Shown here one piece after another: positions 39,780 through 50,800 of a DNA stretch of 62,442 nucleotides (the first letter of the stretch is position 1; the number at the start of each line of letters is the position of its first letter). The stretch covers positions 1-62,442 of the forward strand of contig JAOALB010000223.1 in NCBI GenBank assembly GCA_025331125.1, read 5' to 3'. A program made the translations under genes and the position numbers. A model generated the notes under the pieces. That model searched no databases. It was not told where the DNA came from and was given only the letters and a program-made list of their open reading frames with translations. The stretch comes from Mycogone perniciosa. Its lineage: Eukaryota > Ascomycota > Sordariomycetes > Hypocreales > Hypocreaceae.

Positions 39780-41650
39780 TCCTAATAAAAAGGAAATTTA
39801 TTTTTTCTTTCTTTTTGTACTATTAAAAACTTTTATAAATTAAATAGTTAAAGCTTTACTAGTCCTTTTAAATAAGTTAATTAAAGTTATAAATAAATGA
39901 TTAAATATCTTTTTTAAATAATAATAAAAGGCTAAATATAAAAAAAGCTATTAAGATTTAGTTATTATGAAAAAGACAATAACTGTATTATAAAATATTT
40001 ACTTTTTTAATATTAAAAGGTTTTTTAAAAGGGAATTAAAATAATTAAAAAGGTATATAAATATAATATATTTAATATAATTGGAAAAAGGTAAAAGTAT
40101 TTTTAAATAATTTAACAAATTATATTATTTTTAATATTTTAAATATTACTATTATAAATAAAGTATTAAGTCTTTATATTTAAAAGAAATATTTTTAAAT
40201 ATTAATAATATTAAAGTAAATCTTTTATAATTGTGTTAACTAATAATTAAAAACTATATTTATACCTTTTTTAAAATTTACTTAAAAGTTTAATATTATT
40301 TATTTACTTTTTAATTAATTTAAATAGTAATAATTGTTTTAAAGAGAGGTTTATTATTTATAAAAGTATAAAAATCAGTTTTTATAGTTTTAGATTCAAA
40401 TAAACAATTTAATTAGTTTATTATATAGGGTAATATATATTATAATTATATAATAGATTCCATATATTAATAAATGAAAACCTTTCAAAGATTTAATTTA
40501 TATTTCACTTTAACTTTAATTTATAATAGTAAGTTAACTTTTTATAATAATGAAGTAATTACCTTGATGATAATTAAGAATTAAAAGGTATATAATACAT
40601 TTTTATTAATAGGTTAATAACTTAATTATATAAATAATATAATATTTTTCTTTATTAGTAATTCCTTGAATTAAATAGTAAAAAAAGAACTATAAAGGGA
40701 CATAATTAATTTAATTTAATAAAAGTATTGAATAGTAAAATAATTAAAGTATTAAGAAAAGTTTAAATTATTTTGATAAATAATAGTAGTATAATAGAAA
40801 TTATATATTATTTAAGTAATATAACTATAATCCTTTATTTAAAGGAATATATTTATATTTATTATAATAAATCTTTCTTAATCTTGAAAGATTTGAAAGT
40901 ATATATAGAAAAGGACTATATATTTAGTAATACGTTAAGTATTAAGTAATATATAGTAATAAATATATGACTTTATTTATAGAATTAAACTATAACTACT
41001 TAATATTATTTAATATAATACTTGTAGTTATATTTTTAAATAAAAAGTTTAATTAAAATTGAGTTTAAATTTTGAAATATAATATAAAAGGAATATATTG
41101 AATATATACTATTTATTTTAATTTAGCATTAATTCAAATTATCTTTAAAGAATTAATAGTTTTATAAAAGAAAGTTTATATTTTATTAACTATTAAGTTT
41201 TATTATAAGTTTTTTGTTTAATATTTTAAATACATTTAATAACAAGATATATAAATAACTTATAGTTATTTTAAACATAAAATATAGAATTATATTTTTA
41301 TTATAGGAAAGTTAATATAATATAACAATAAAGATTAACTCTTTATATTTATAAATTAACTTTTTATTTATTAACAGTTAATTATAATAATTTCATTTAT
41401 ATTATATCAACCTTTAAGCTTTTTATTAAAACTTATTTATATAATCAAAAACTTTAATTAATTATAATATACTCTTCAATTTTTATTATTTAATTATTTC
41501 TTTTATTTCTTTTTTATTTTATAAAGGATTTACTTATAGTTTAATATTAAACTGCCTTTACATTAACAAAACTTAACTATTTACTAAAATTAACTATAAG
41601 TATTTAATATATTATATAAGATTTATATATTCTTTTAACTTAATAATAAA
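39780..41650 (+). repeat. Repeat family F, copy 2 (partial)
   Basis: Direct partial copy of the downstream half of copy 1. The segment around 39830-39990 matches about 36310-36480 (shared ATAAATTAAATAG and AAAAAGCTATTAAG blocks). The end around 41500-41640 matches about 39060-39190 (CTTTTA.TTTATAAAGGATTTA). Heavily RIP-mutated, no ORF. Confidence 0.55.
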
Positions 41651-41808
41651 AAAAGGCCGAATAACTATCCCTTTAAAGGCAATAACATATTATATAAAGG
41701 GATTTTATATACTTATTAATAATATTATAGTTAATCTTAATATAGTATATCCTTTTACTTTACTTGGATTAGTAGCTGTATTGCTATAGGATATAAATAG
41801 TATATTTT

Positions 41809-41829
41809 TATTATTATTATTATTATTAT
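41809..41829. repeat. ATT/TTA microsatellite at the island border
   Basis: Seven uninterrupted trinucleotide units, immediately followed by a purine-rich stretch (GGGGAGGAGAGG). It marks the switch from AT-rich to GC-balanced DNA. Confidence 0.85.
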
Positions 41830-41879
41830 CTGGGGAGGAGAGGTATAAAGAAGAAGAAGACAGGTATTATTTTTATAGA

Positions 41880-42597
41880 ACCTGTAAAGAGATTGAATGG
41901 CAAAAGATCAGAGAGCCAGTTCAACCAGAGGCTCCGGACTTTAAAGCTTAGGACTATGGGATAGAGCCTAGCAGCTCTTTCCAGGAGCAGTTCGGCAGTC
42001 TCCAAAGCATTATAAAAATAGCATCCATTAAACCTTCGCCAAAAAAGCCTAAATTCCTAGCCAGGGGTTGGCATGTTAAAGGTTAAATAAATAAATATAT
42101 TATTGCCACAGCTCTATACTACCTAAACTCGGAAAATATCACTCCTAGTCACCTATACTTTTAAATGCAGATAAATATATACCTTGATAACTAGGATATT
42201 GGTTAGGACTTATATAAATAGATGGAATAGGTTTACAGCACCTACCTTTCAGGTGGCCCTTGCATCTAAAACTAGGGCAGTGTTAAAATAAGATAAAGGA
42301 GCTTACTTACCTTTCCAAACGTCTTTCACCATCAGGTATCTCCCTTCAAGCTTAAGGACAAGACAAAACCCGGGCACCCCCGCTTTATTGCTCGGACTTA
42401 GAAGCTTCGCTTATAAAAGGGGAACAGCTTCCCACTGAGCTTATAAGCATGGTGCATAAAGAGTTCGGAGATGCACTGCCTATGTCTGTTGAAGAAGTCA
42501 AGGAGCATCGGCTTAAATTGATGGATGAGCGGACTACTGTCCAAGGTGAAGTGAGAGATTCTTGGCTGCGAGTGGATCATAGTTTTTGCGAGCACTA
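41880..42597 (+). pseudogene. Decayed unidentified gene at the edge of island 1
   Basis: The 3' part has clear coding character. One frame ends at the TAG at 42595-42597 and reads ELISMVHKEFGDALPM then VEEVKEHRLKLMDERT. The stretch upstream (about 42320-42420) reads on in a different frame (FAYKRG before a stop), so at least one frameshift separates them. Further upstream, 41880-42300, there are several stops and a patchy AT rise like RIP leaking from the repeats. The product was not recognised. The minus-strand ORF over the same place is a shadow. Confidence 0.4.
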
Positions 42598-43450
42598 GGG
42601 TATTATGTATTGTCTCCTAGTCTTTGAGGGGAACTCGTTAGAATAGCACAAGGTACTGCAAGATATGATCCTGCCTTTGCGAAAGCCAGCCACTTTGAAT
42701 CGTGAGGAAGACTAAATGCAATAGCAAGGGGCAATGCATTTTAACCAGAATCTTGGTAGGAATCTGCCAGGGGGCTCAAGGCCAACTCGGATCCTTGATC
42801 ATTCTACGCACATCACACGCATCCATATCAGGCAGGCTGATGGGGGCCAAGTGTATAAATCGGTTTACAGAGGGCAGAAATCAATGCAGTCAAGCCAATG
42901 GCTAGGGTTATTGTCCTCTTTTCCAACCTTTTTGTGAGTTGAACCAAATCACCATGATGTCGCGGTGCTTTTGAAGGTTGTTCCGTAATGCAGGCGTATA
43001 GTCAAAGGTTATCCAATCACATGCGGCTAGAATAGAACTCTGAACATCAGTCTCTGATTCCCCTCTATCATGATTGTCGGGCCGAGGCCCCTCGCAGTTT
43101 CCGGCCTCTTACGCGACGCACCGAGATTATAACGCGATGATTTGACGCTATAGGATTGATCTCTCTGTGTTTTGATGCTTATTTGCGACACGAACATGTT
43201 CTGTTATATGTTTTGTTACATGGTGTGGCTGGTGTAACGTTAAACTCGTCCACGAAGGACATGTGCCTGTATTATTCACAGTTTCCAGCCACAAATAGCC
43301 ACTTTGCTGATCACATGGGCGGGCTAAGCAGCAAACACCAAACCTTTAAAAATCACGTCCATCCCCGCAATCCCAGCTTCCCAAGGATATTATTTACACC
43401 TTTACTCTATCTATACTTACACCCAATTTCACCAGCAAGAGGATAGTCAG
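42598..43450. other. Intergenic region upstream of the cupin gene
   Basis: GC-balanced and apparently non-coding. The last 120 bases have the look of a fungal core promoter: a TTTAAAAAT stretch near 43346, then pyrimidine-rich CTTTACTCTATCTATAC before the start codon. The short ORF at 43156-43446 runs through this promoter and stops four bases before the cupin ATG, so it is not taken as a gene. Confidence 0.5.
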
Positions 43451-44038
43451 ATGGCTTCACATGAACAACAGGCAGATAATTTTCTGGTCTCCACAGGGCT
43501 CGGTAATATCAACGTCAACATCACTGGGCACGATGCATCTGGTAGAGAATACTTTGTGTCCTCTAAGCCGGCGGAGTGGAAGCCCTTCCACAACCACACA
43601 ATGGGCTTCTCAGTTGTTTACACGACGTCCGAGTTCCCCGCATCCCTGAACGATGACATCGACATCGAGAATCATCAGAAGAAAATGGAAGCGGGTCCTA
43701 TTGGCCTGGTAAACCCAGGGGGCACACTCTTGCGAATGGTCGACTTTGCGCCTGGACCCCAGAGTCTAATGCACCGAACGCGCAGCCTAGACTACGGTAT
43801 TGTCATCCATGGCACGGTCGAGGCCATTCTGGAGTCTGGAGAGAAGAGAATCATGAAGGCCGGTGATATCTGCGTCCAGCGAGGCACAAGTCACGCCTGG
43901 AGGAATTTATCGGATACGGAGTGGGCACGGATGGCGTTTGTGTTGCAAGATATTCAAGCTGTTCACTGCAATGGCGAGCCGTTGAAGGAGGATTTTCGCG
44001 CTAGTAGTGATATTCCTCCCAGTGGCAACGACGCATGA
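43451..44038 (+). CDS. Cupin-domain protein, 195 aa, single exon
   Basis: A small single-domain cupin. A variable N-terminal arm (residues 1-85) is followed by the conserved barrel. Motif 1 is MHRTRSLDYGIVIHG (107-121), with one histidine (His108) where classical cupins have HxH and with the DYG typical of this fungal/bacterial subgroup. Motif 2 is GDICVQRGTSHAWRN (138-152) with His148. Such proteins are found beside oxidoreductases and in secondary-metabolite clusters; some bind metal and act as small isomerases or dioxygenase-like enzymes. The reaction here is unknown. No signal peptide or membrane segment is seen, so it is probably cytosolic. The start is in a good context (GTCAGATGG), and the gene is free of RIP damage although the pogo element begins 300 bp downstream. 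Confidence 0.9.
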   Translation: MASHEQQADNFLVSTGLGNINVNITGHDASGREYFVSSKPAEWKPFHNHTMGFSVVYTTSEFPASLNDDIDIENHQKKMEAGPIGLVNPGGTLLRMVDFAPGPQSLMHRTRSLDYGIVIHGTVEAILESGEKRIMKAGDICVQRGTSHAWRNLSDTEWARMAFVLQDIQAVHCNGEPLKEDFRASSDIPPSGNDA

Positions 44039-44338
44039 GTCGAATGGATAAGAATCAATAGGTACACTCGATCCGAACATGTATCGATGCCATAATACCT
44101 GAACCGTTCAAATGTCCGAGCATCCGTGAAAGCGGGAGACTCAGAAGAAGCCCCTCAATTGCGGTTGAAGGACTCATAATAACTGGCCCCTGTCTCCTCA
44201 ACACGAAGCGGAATACCGCTGCGCCACAGCGATCAAATGAATGGGTTGGTTGGCAAGCCTCGAAATAATGATCATGATCATGATATGCTATTAACGTCCT
44301 GTGGCGATAAGGTCACCAATCCCAGGAGGGCAAAAGGA
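44039..44338. other. Cupin 3' region
   Basis: Non-coding, GC-balanced. It holds AATCAATAG about 15 bases after the stop, a possible weak polyadenylation signal, and a short ATGATCATGATCATGAT palindromic repeat near 44266-44284. No gene seen. Confidence 0.5.
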
Positions 44339-44340
44339 TA

Positions 44341-46161
44341 AGTCAGACCACCCATTTTCCCGCCACCCCTAGTTTCCCGCCATCCAGAGAGGAATTGGAA
44401 CACCACACAACACCATCAATTACAACACAATAATAAAGTCAAGATATCTACATTTTAGTGTTTTCCGATATATCTAAAGCTGCCATTCAAAGCATATATC
44501 TTCAAATTGGAAATTCTCCATTAACGCTGCAACTATAGCTGGTTTAAGCTTGGCACGGGTCTCCATTACCTCCTTGATCCGGGTGAACTGTTTATTAGGA
44601 TCTTTATTAACTTTCTGTCTTTTCTGTAGTCGCAAATGGTTAACTTGAAGTAGAAGATGCTTAATCTGGGCCTTAGCCGCTGTAAGCTTAGTGTTCTGTT
44701 AGTCTAGACCCCTATTAACTTTCTGGAATAAAAGCCGTATAGTTTTATTAACTAGACTATCTGTTGCAGCATCGCGAATAAGGTCCTGGACTTGACTAGA
44801 CCGCTGTGGTGTTGGAAGAAGACTATAATTGATCGTTTCCCTTATATTCTAGGTTGCTACCACAGCTGGTGTTTATAGTGGTGCTGGGTTATTTATAACT
44901 ATAAGGTTCATCAACGGCTTAGCTATATTTTCTGGCCATAGTCCTAATCTAAGCTATCCTGCCTTAATATTCCTGCTTATTAAAGCTGCAGTTCTTGTTA
45001 AAGTATAGTAATAAAGAAACCCTGCCTTGCTAATTGGTGTAGAATCGTTATATCCAATAAATGTAATCTTACAGCGATATACACTTTTCACAGGCTTAAA
45101 AACCAAGATATTAAAAGGCTAGAGAATGTAGGAAGAATATAGCGGCAGGAATAGAAGATAAATATTATTCTAATAGCATTTATAAAGAAAATTATTAATA
45201 GAATAACTTCTATAGCTATTAACAATTAAAAGTTGCTTCCCTTTTTGTGCTGGCTTAGTTTAGGGGATAAAGACCTTTTTAAGCTATTTTAAACTAATTA
45301 AATCGCTAGTCTAACCTTTCTCTAATAATAAAAAGTTCCAATTAGCTAGGAAATCAAGTTCTTAGGGAAACTATTATTGTTAAATAGTTATTCCTTTAAA
45401 ACTAACTAATAGTTTAATAGCCCGGCCTATTGCCGAGATATACTTAATAATCGTGGTCTAAAACCTCGATCTAAGCTATTTCTTTATAATAGCTGTCTTC
45501 TGTAAGTTCCTAAATACCAGGCTATTATATCTATAGCCCTCGAGAATCCCTGTCTTATCTATATTATATTGATTTTCAGGGCTAATAGCTTAAACTACAG
45601 GCAGCTTTAAAAGCTCAAAGAATCCTTTAATTTTTTCAGTTAAAGCACCGTTAATTCATGCTGAATCTATTGACCTGCCTTTTAATGTCTTGATTTCCGG
45701 ATTACGGCGCAAAAAACTATGAACCCAGTGTTTGCCGAGTGGTTCTGTATCGCTGCCAGCTTCAAGTATCCTTGTCGCGAAAAGTTTAAGCTATTAATGG
45801 GTTAGGGGATACCTTAAGGCAGCTTAGTCTAAAATCCATTAGCAGAGATAATTTTCCTGCTCTTTGGCAAGCCTTTACTGGGATTTATTAGCAATTTTCT
45901 AAGGTATAGTACCGTTTAATCGGTCTTAAAGTGTTTTTCGTAGAATTCCCCAGCGTTATAAAGCTTTTCGCTGACTTATGCTATTATTAATCTCTTTAAG
46001 TGCGTTTTGAACGCTTTCTTCCATGTATTTAGGCATTGTAATAATAGAAATATTTTTATTAAAAAAAACGATAGAAAGGCGTAAAAGAACGCGATCGCGA
46101 TGTTGTAGTGTTGGTATTGAATTGGAATGATAAAGGTGGCGGGAAAATAGGTGGTCTAACT
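44341..46161 (-). mobile_element. Complete pogo/Fot1-type DNA transposon (inactive)
   Basis: An 1821-bp Tc1/mariner-superfamily element. The terminal inverted repeats are 27 bp (44341-44367 and 46135-46161), starting AGTCAGACCACCC and AGTTAGACCACCT and differing at two positions, both C/T. TA dinucleotides at 44339-44340 and 46162-46163 are the expected target duplication. Size and ends fit the fungal Fot1/pogo group. The transposase is on the minus strand and broken (see 44474-46036). The ends look usable, so mobilisation by an enzyme from elsewhere is conceivable. Confidence 0.93.
44474..46036 (-). pseudogene. pogo/Fot1 transposase pseudogene
   Basis: Runs from the ATG at 46036-46034 to a TAG at 44476-44474, the size of a transposase of about 520 residues. 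The N-terminal helix-turn-helix part reads MPKYMEESVQNAL and later DRLNGTIP. The CENP-B-like DNA-binding part reads LFATRILEAGSDTEPLGKHW then FLRRNPEIKTLKGR. The DDE domain shows NQYNIDKTGI (the first catalytic Asp lies in the NxDxTG motif), LLIVNSYRSY (Asp replaced by Asn) and YLLFLPLYSSYILQPFNILV, the usual LPPHSSHLLQPLD block. More than a dozen in-frame stops, largely TAG/TAA from CAG/CAA-type changes, show RIP. Confidence 0.92.
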
Positions 46162-46163
46162 TA

Positions 46164-46830
46164 TATGATACTAGGATTAGCCATAGTATTATTAATAAAT
46201 ATATAAACTCCCCCTATATAGCATTATATCGCTTTAATAGGTATAGTCTTTTAGCTTTTTTTTTAGTAGCAGGTTAAAAAAAATATGAATTTTATATAGT
46301 ATATTAAATAATTAAAGTTAACTTTAATAGAAAGTTAATTTTTATTATTATATTCTATTAATTGTTTCAAGATAAACAATATAAATATATATTTTTATTA
46401 TAACTATAAGTTATTAATATATTCTTATATTAAAAGCACTTATAATACTATATAAAGGTATTATATTAAAATATAATAGTTTATAAAAAATAATTCTTTT
46501 TATTAAACTATTAATCTTTTAAAGTATTTTATATTAACTATTAATTTTAATAAATAATCTATATTAAATATATATGTTCCCTTTATATATATTCTTAAGT
46601 TTTTAAGATTTAATAAAGATTTATTATAATAGATTAAAAAATATATTCTTTAACTAATAAATTATAGTTATATTATTTATATACATAATAATGTCTTTTA
46701 TATTATTACTATTACTATTATTAATAAAAGTCACTTTAAATCTTTTTAATACTTTAATAGTTTAGTATAAGTTAAACTTAATAAAGAAAGACTTTACTTA
46801 TATTAAAATCAACACTATAATTGATAGGTA
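46164..46830. other. AT-rich stretch without gene
   Basis: RIP-like AT-rich DNA right of the pogo element. It contains short poly-TA and ATT runs, and no ORF or repeat partner could be assigned. Confidence 0.5.
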
Positions 46831-46898
46831 GAGTGCATATAAAGAGGAAAGAAAAGGAAGGAAGGAAAGAAGGGGACGATATACTATTTATTGTATAT
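46831..46898 (+). repeat. Left 68-bp direct repeat of the tandem-repeat block
   Basis: Begins GAGTGCATATAAAGAGG, has a purine-rich middle (GGAAGG then AAGGGGA) and ends ACTATTTATTGTATAT. The homologous copy is at 47733-47800. Between them lie 834 bp of GC-balanced DNA. The purine-rich core followed by a TA-rich end resembles a polypurine tract plus start of an LTR, but no element could be identified. Confidence 0.75.
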
Positions 46899-46946
46899 CA
46901 AATGCCGCCGCCTTAGTTAAAAAGGAATATGCCTTTGTATTCCCTT

Positions 46947-47055
46947 AACCGAATTCTTAACGGAATTCCTGATAACGGAATTCCTGATAACGGAATTCCT
47001 AATAATGGAATTCCTGACCGACTTCCTGACAACAGAATTCCTGACCGAATTGCTG
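46947..47055 (+). repeat. 15-bp tandem repeat around GGAATTCCTG
   Basis: Unit AACGGAATTCCTGAT, with two exact copies from 46959, then progressively diverged copies (AACGGAATTCCTAAT, AATGGAATTCCTGAC, AACAGAATTCCTGAC). Each unit carries an inner GGAATTCC palindrome. Confidence 0.9.
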
Positions 47056-47060
47056 CCTTA

Positions 47061-47168
47061 GTCTTGGAATAGGGGCTGTAAGGCGTTATTAAATTGGTCT
47101 TGGAACAGGGGCCTCAACGCGTTATTAAACTAGTCTTAGAAAAGGGGTCATAACGCGTTGCTCCTGGG
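47061..47168 (+). repeat. 36-bp tandem repeat, three units
   Basis: Units at 47061-47096, 47097-47132 and 47133-47168. Each starts GTCTTGGAA or GTCTTAGAA, has AGGGG at position 11-15 and GCGTT at about 23-27. The third unit diverges at its end. Confidence 0.9.
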
Positions 47169-47278
47169 TCTGCTTAGCTGGGCCAGCTAGGCTCGAGGAG
47201 GATCGATTCCAAAGGTGGAAGAAAAGCTGATTCTGTGTATAGAAAAGGACTCTGCAGCTCCCACAGGTCCGGCGTTAA

Positions 47279-47335
47279 CGATCAACCTGATATAGTTGCT
47301 ATAGCCGTTATTATTCGGCTTTATTAAGTTGATCG
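47279..47335. repeat. Nested inverted repeat (possible hairpin)
   Basis: Outer arms CGATCAAC (47279-47286) and GTTGATCG (47328-47335). Inner arms AGCCG (47303-47307) and CGGCT (47316-47320) share nearly the same centre. It could fold as a two-step hairpin in RNA or single-stranded DNA. No function is known. Confidence 0.6.
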
Positions 47336-47491
47336 GTCAGAATCATTAAAAATCGAATTTAAAGAAAATAGTAAAAAAGAATATCGCTTAATAAGGAAAT
47401 AGCTGTAAGGCCTAGTAAAAGGAACAGCCGTAGATTGTCTTAGAAGCGGCGTATAAATCTCGCGAGGGAAACAGCAAAAACCAGGATTAAT

Positions 47492-47553
47492 GCGGTTTGG
47501 TTTGGCGGTTTGGTTTGGCGGTTTGGTTTGGCGGTTTGGTTTAGCGGTTTGGT
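47492..47553 (+). repeat. 13-bp tandem repeat GCGGTTTGGTTTG
   Basis: Three exact units (47492-47530), a fourth with one change (GCGGTTTGGTTTA, 47531-47543) and a partial fifth. The strand has many closely spaced GG pairs, so two-tetrad G-quadruplex folding is possible. The following 150 bp continue with irregular TTGGTTGG/GGTTGC words. Confidence 0.92.
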
Positions 47554-47732
47554 GGGCTAGCAGGTTGGTTGGCTAATATCTTTATCTGCAGAGGCTTTCT
47601 TGCTTGCTGGAAGGAAATGCTGAGATGGTTGCTATTTGGTTGCTAGTGTAGTTGCCAGTATAGTGCCAGTATGGTTGCATGTATAAAGGTCTTGCAATCG
47701 AAAAACACTAGATTCCTACCATTTAATATATA

Positions 47733-47800
47733 AAGTGCAGATAAAGAGGAAAAAAGAGGAAGGGAGGAGAAAAGGGGATAATACACTATTTATTATATAT
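47733..47800 (+). repeat. Right 68-bp direct repeat of the tandem-repeat block
   Basis: Begins AAGTGCAGATAAAGAGG, with purine-rich middle GGAAGGGAGGAGAAAAGGGG, ending ACTATTTATTATATAT. Homologous to 46831-46898, differing mostly by G/A changes and small indels. Confidence 0.75.
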
Positions 47801-47806
47801 TAATAA

Positions 47807-50800
47807 TTTACTATATCTCTTAAACTAACTAATATAAATATATATATATTAAGCTTAGTATATAAGCCTTAGGCCTATATATATATACTATTTCCCTATA
47901 AATTAACATATATAGTTAAATAGTTTCTTTTTTTATTTCTTTTACTTTTTAACTTTAAAAAAATAATTTTATAGCGCTATATTATAAACTATAAGAAAAG
48001 GCTATATTTATTATATATTTAAGGTATATTTTTATTAATTGTACTAACTTTCTATATATATTAAAATAGTTAACTTTATTAACAATAATAACTTTAACCT
48101 TGATAAGAAATACATTATTAATTTAATAAACTAGTTAATATAATTAATTATAAAGTAGAAAAATACTTTTATATAAGCATTGAATATAAAACAGAATAGT
48201 ATAAAGGAAATATAGCTTTTTTATAAATTAATATACTATATTAGAAAAGGAAAAAACCTTTTTTCAAACCCTTTAAAGATTATAAGGAAATAAAGTAAAT
48301 ATATAGTTTAGATATAATAAATATATAATAAAATAACGTTTAATAAAGACCTTTATATAAATAATAAGTATCTTAAATGTTTGATTATTATTTACTTTAA
48401 AACTAAACTTAAATAAATAATAGTAAACCTATTACTTTTTAAAAAGGTAAAAAGGTAAGTATAACCTTTAAAACCTTATAATATAGTTTAATTAAAGTTA
48501 TAAAGATTAAGGCCTGAAAGTTTATATTAATAAAAAGCTTTAAATATTTTAATAAAGAAAAGGATTTACTTTTTTGTTTTTTAATTAAGGTTTAAATAAA
48601 AGCATTTTGAGGTTAATAAATAAAATTTAATAAATTGAATATATTTATAAAGGCTATTCTTTTATAATAATAAGCAGTTTAAAGAATATTACTATTAAAG
48701 GTAATAAATATATTAAATATTATACTTATAATTTTAAAAGGAATATATAAATAAAAAGTATTAGTTATATTAAGAATTACTAATATAAAAGTCCTTTCAT
48801 AAATAAATAAAGCTAAATATATTTTCATTATAACTCCTTTATATATTAAATATAAAAATATTTATATACTTTTAAAAAAAAGGTTTAAAGTTATATTAAT
48901 AAAGTTTATAAAGTTAAAGTATAAGCTTAAAAGGAATAGGAACTAGAAATTATAAAATTTAATAGTAACCTTAACTTTTAAAATAATATATTAAAGAAAT
49001 ACTATTAATATAAAGTAAAATATTAAAGTTAAGTAAAGTAAAGGTTATAAATAAAGGGAATTTGAATAGTAAATAAATAATAAGTAAATAATATTTTAAA
49101 GAGAAGTCAGGAATATATAAGTGTTTATTGTATTTAATATAAATTATAATTACAATATAATTATAAACAATACCTTTATAAAAGACTTTACTTTTTTAAA
49201 TTATCATTAGAAAGTAATAATTAAATAATTCTTTTAAAAGGTATTTATTAATAATAATTAACTTTATAGCTATAGTTAATTTAAGGCTTTATAATTATAT
49301 TTAATATATATATATATAGCGAAAGGTATAAATTATAATTTACTTTTTAAAAGACTATTAAAAAAAGTAAATAATTTAATTTTTATATTTCTTAAATACT
49401 AAATGTTTTATTAAAAAGTGAATATTCAATTATAGTTTTTAAGTAATTTAAAACTTAAAAGTATATAAGCTATATAAACTATTTACTTTATATTTAATTT
49501 AAATTTTAAAGTAAAATACTATTATATATAATAATTTAATAAAAACTATATATTTTATTTTTATACTATTATATTTATAAATATTAAAAAAGTGCTTTAA
49601 TAAAACAGACATTATTCCCTTTAAATCTTATAATAGATTTTAAGCATAATAGTTTATTTTAAAGGCAGTTAAACTATTACTTTAAGCGTTAGAAATATTA
49701 ATTATAAAATCCCTTTCAAATATAATAAATATACTAATAAATTATAGTTCTTATAAAGCCTTTCATGTAATATATAGTAAGAAGGGTTATTAATATTATA
49801 TAAAATCTTTTTTAAGTAATTGAATAAAGGGTTTATTTATATAGATAATTTAAAAACTACTATATATATACTTTTTATGTTTCAATTTAATAGAAAAATG
49901 TATTTTTATATAAATTATAATACTTTTAATATAATTATACAATAAAACTATTACCTTTTATGTTTATTTTGAGAGAGTATTAAATACTGTTATTTAAATA
50001 AAATACTTTATTAAATTAAATATACTAACTGCTTTTTATAGAATTTATATCCTAAGAAATTATAAATATAGAATTATATTTTCTATATATTATAAGTTAT
50101 ATCAATGAAGAATTATATTATTTAAGGTTATTAGCTCTTCAATAATATTTTAATAGTTTATTAACTATATACTTTACCTTTTTTTAAAAACGCTTTATTA
50201 TTCTATATATTAATAATATTTAAATATATTTTAGTAGTATATTTAAATATTATATAAAAAAGGTATAATATATACGTTATACCTTTATAAATATTAGTTT
50301 ATATTGTAGCTTTATAAAGTACTCTTATATTTAAAGGGAAATTAAATACTTTAATCTTATTATTCAAATATAAAAAGGTATTCCTTATAACTTTAGAAAG
50401 TAGCAAATAACTTATAAATAAATTACCTTTCTATTAACTATAACTATATAAACGCTCTTTAACTTTCTTAACTATTATTATATTTTTATCTTTAACTTTT
50501 TATATATAATATTCCCTTTAATTTATTTAATAAAAAAAGCATTCCTTTTTAATAAATAGATAATAAAAATACTGCCTTTCAAGAATTAAAGTATTATTTT
50601 TAAAAGGCTTTAATACTTTAAATATAAAACTTAAATAAAAGGCTATTTATTAAATTTAATTACTTTAAATATATATTTAAAAGTATATTATTATAGAATA
50701 TTAAGTAGAGAAAATATAATATTATAATATATTATTTATAGGAACTAAACTTAATTTAAAATAATTATTTTATTTATAATAAAAGAATATTAATTATTAT

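Noticed and set aside
1..41800. AT-rich block as a centromere or mitochondrial DNA
   Set aside because: It is built from identifiable nuclear LTR retrotransposons with RIP. A centromeric location is possible but nothing in the sequence shows it.
42398..42937. ORFs of 60-67 codons on both strands around the decayed gene
   Set aside because: Shadows of the coding relic or chance ORFs; overlapping frames without motifs.
43156..43446. 96-codon ORF ending four bases before the cupin start
   Set aside because: It runs through the TATA-like and pyrimidine-rich promoter of the cupin gene and shows no family similarity. A regulatory upstream ORF cannot be excluded but is not supported.
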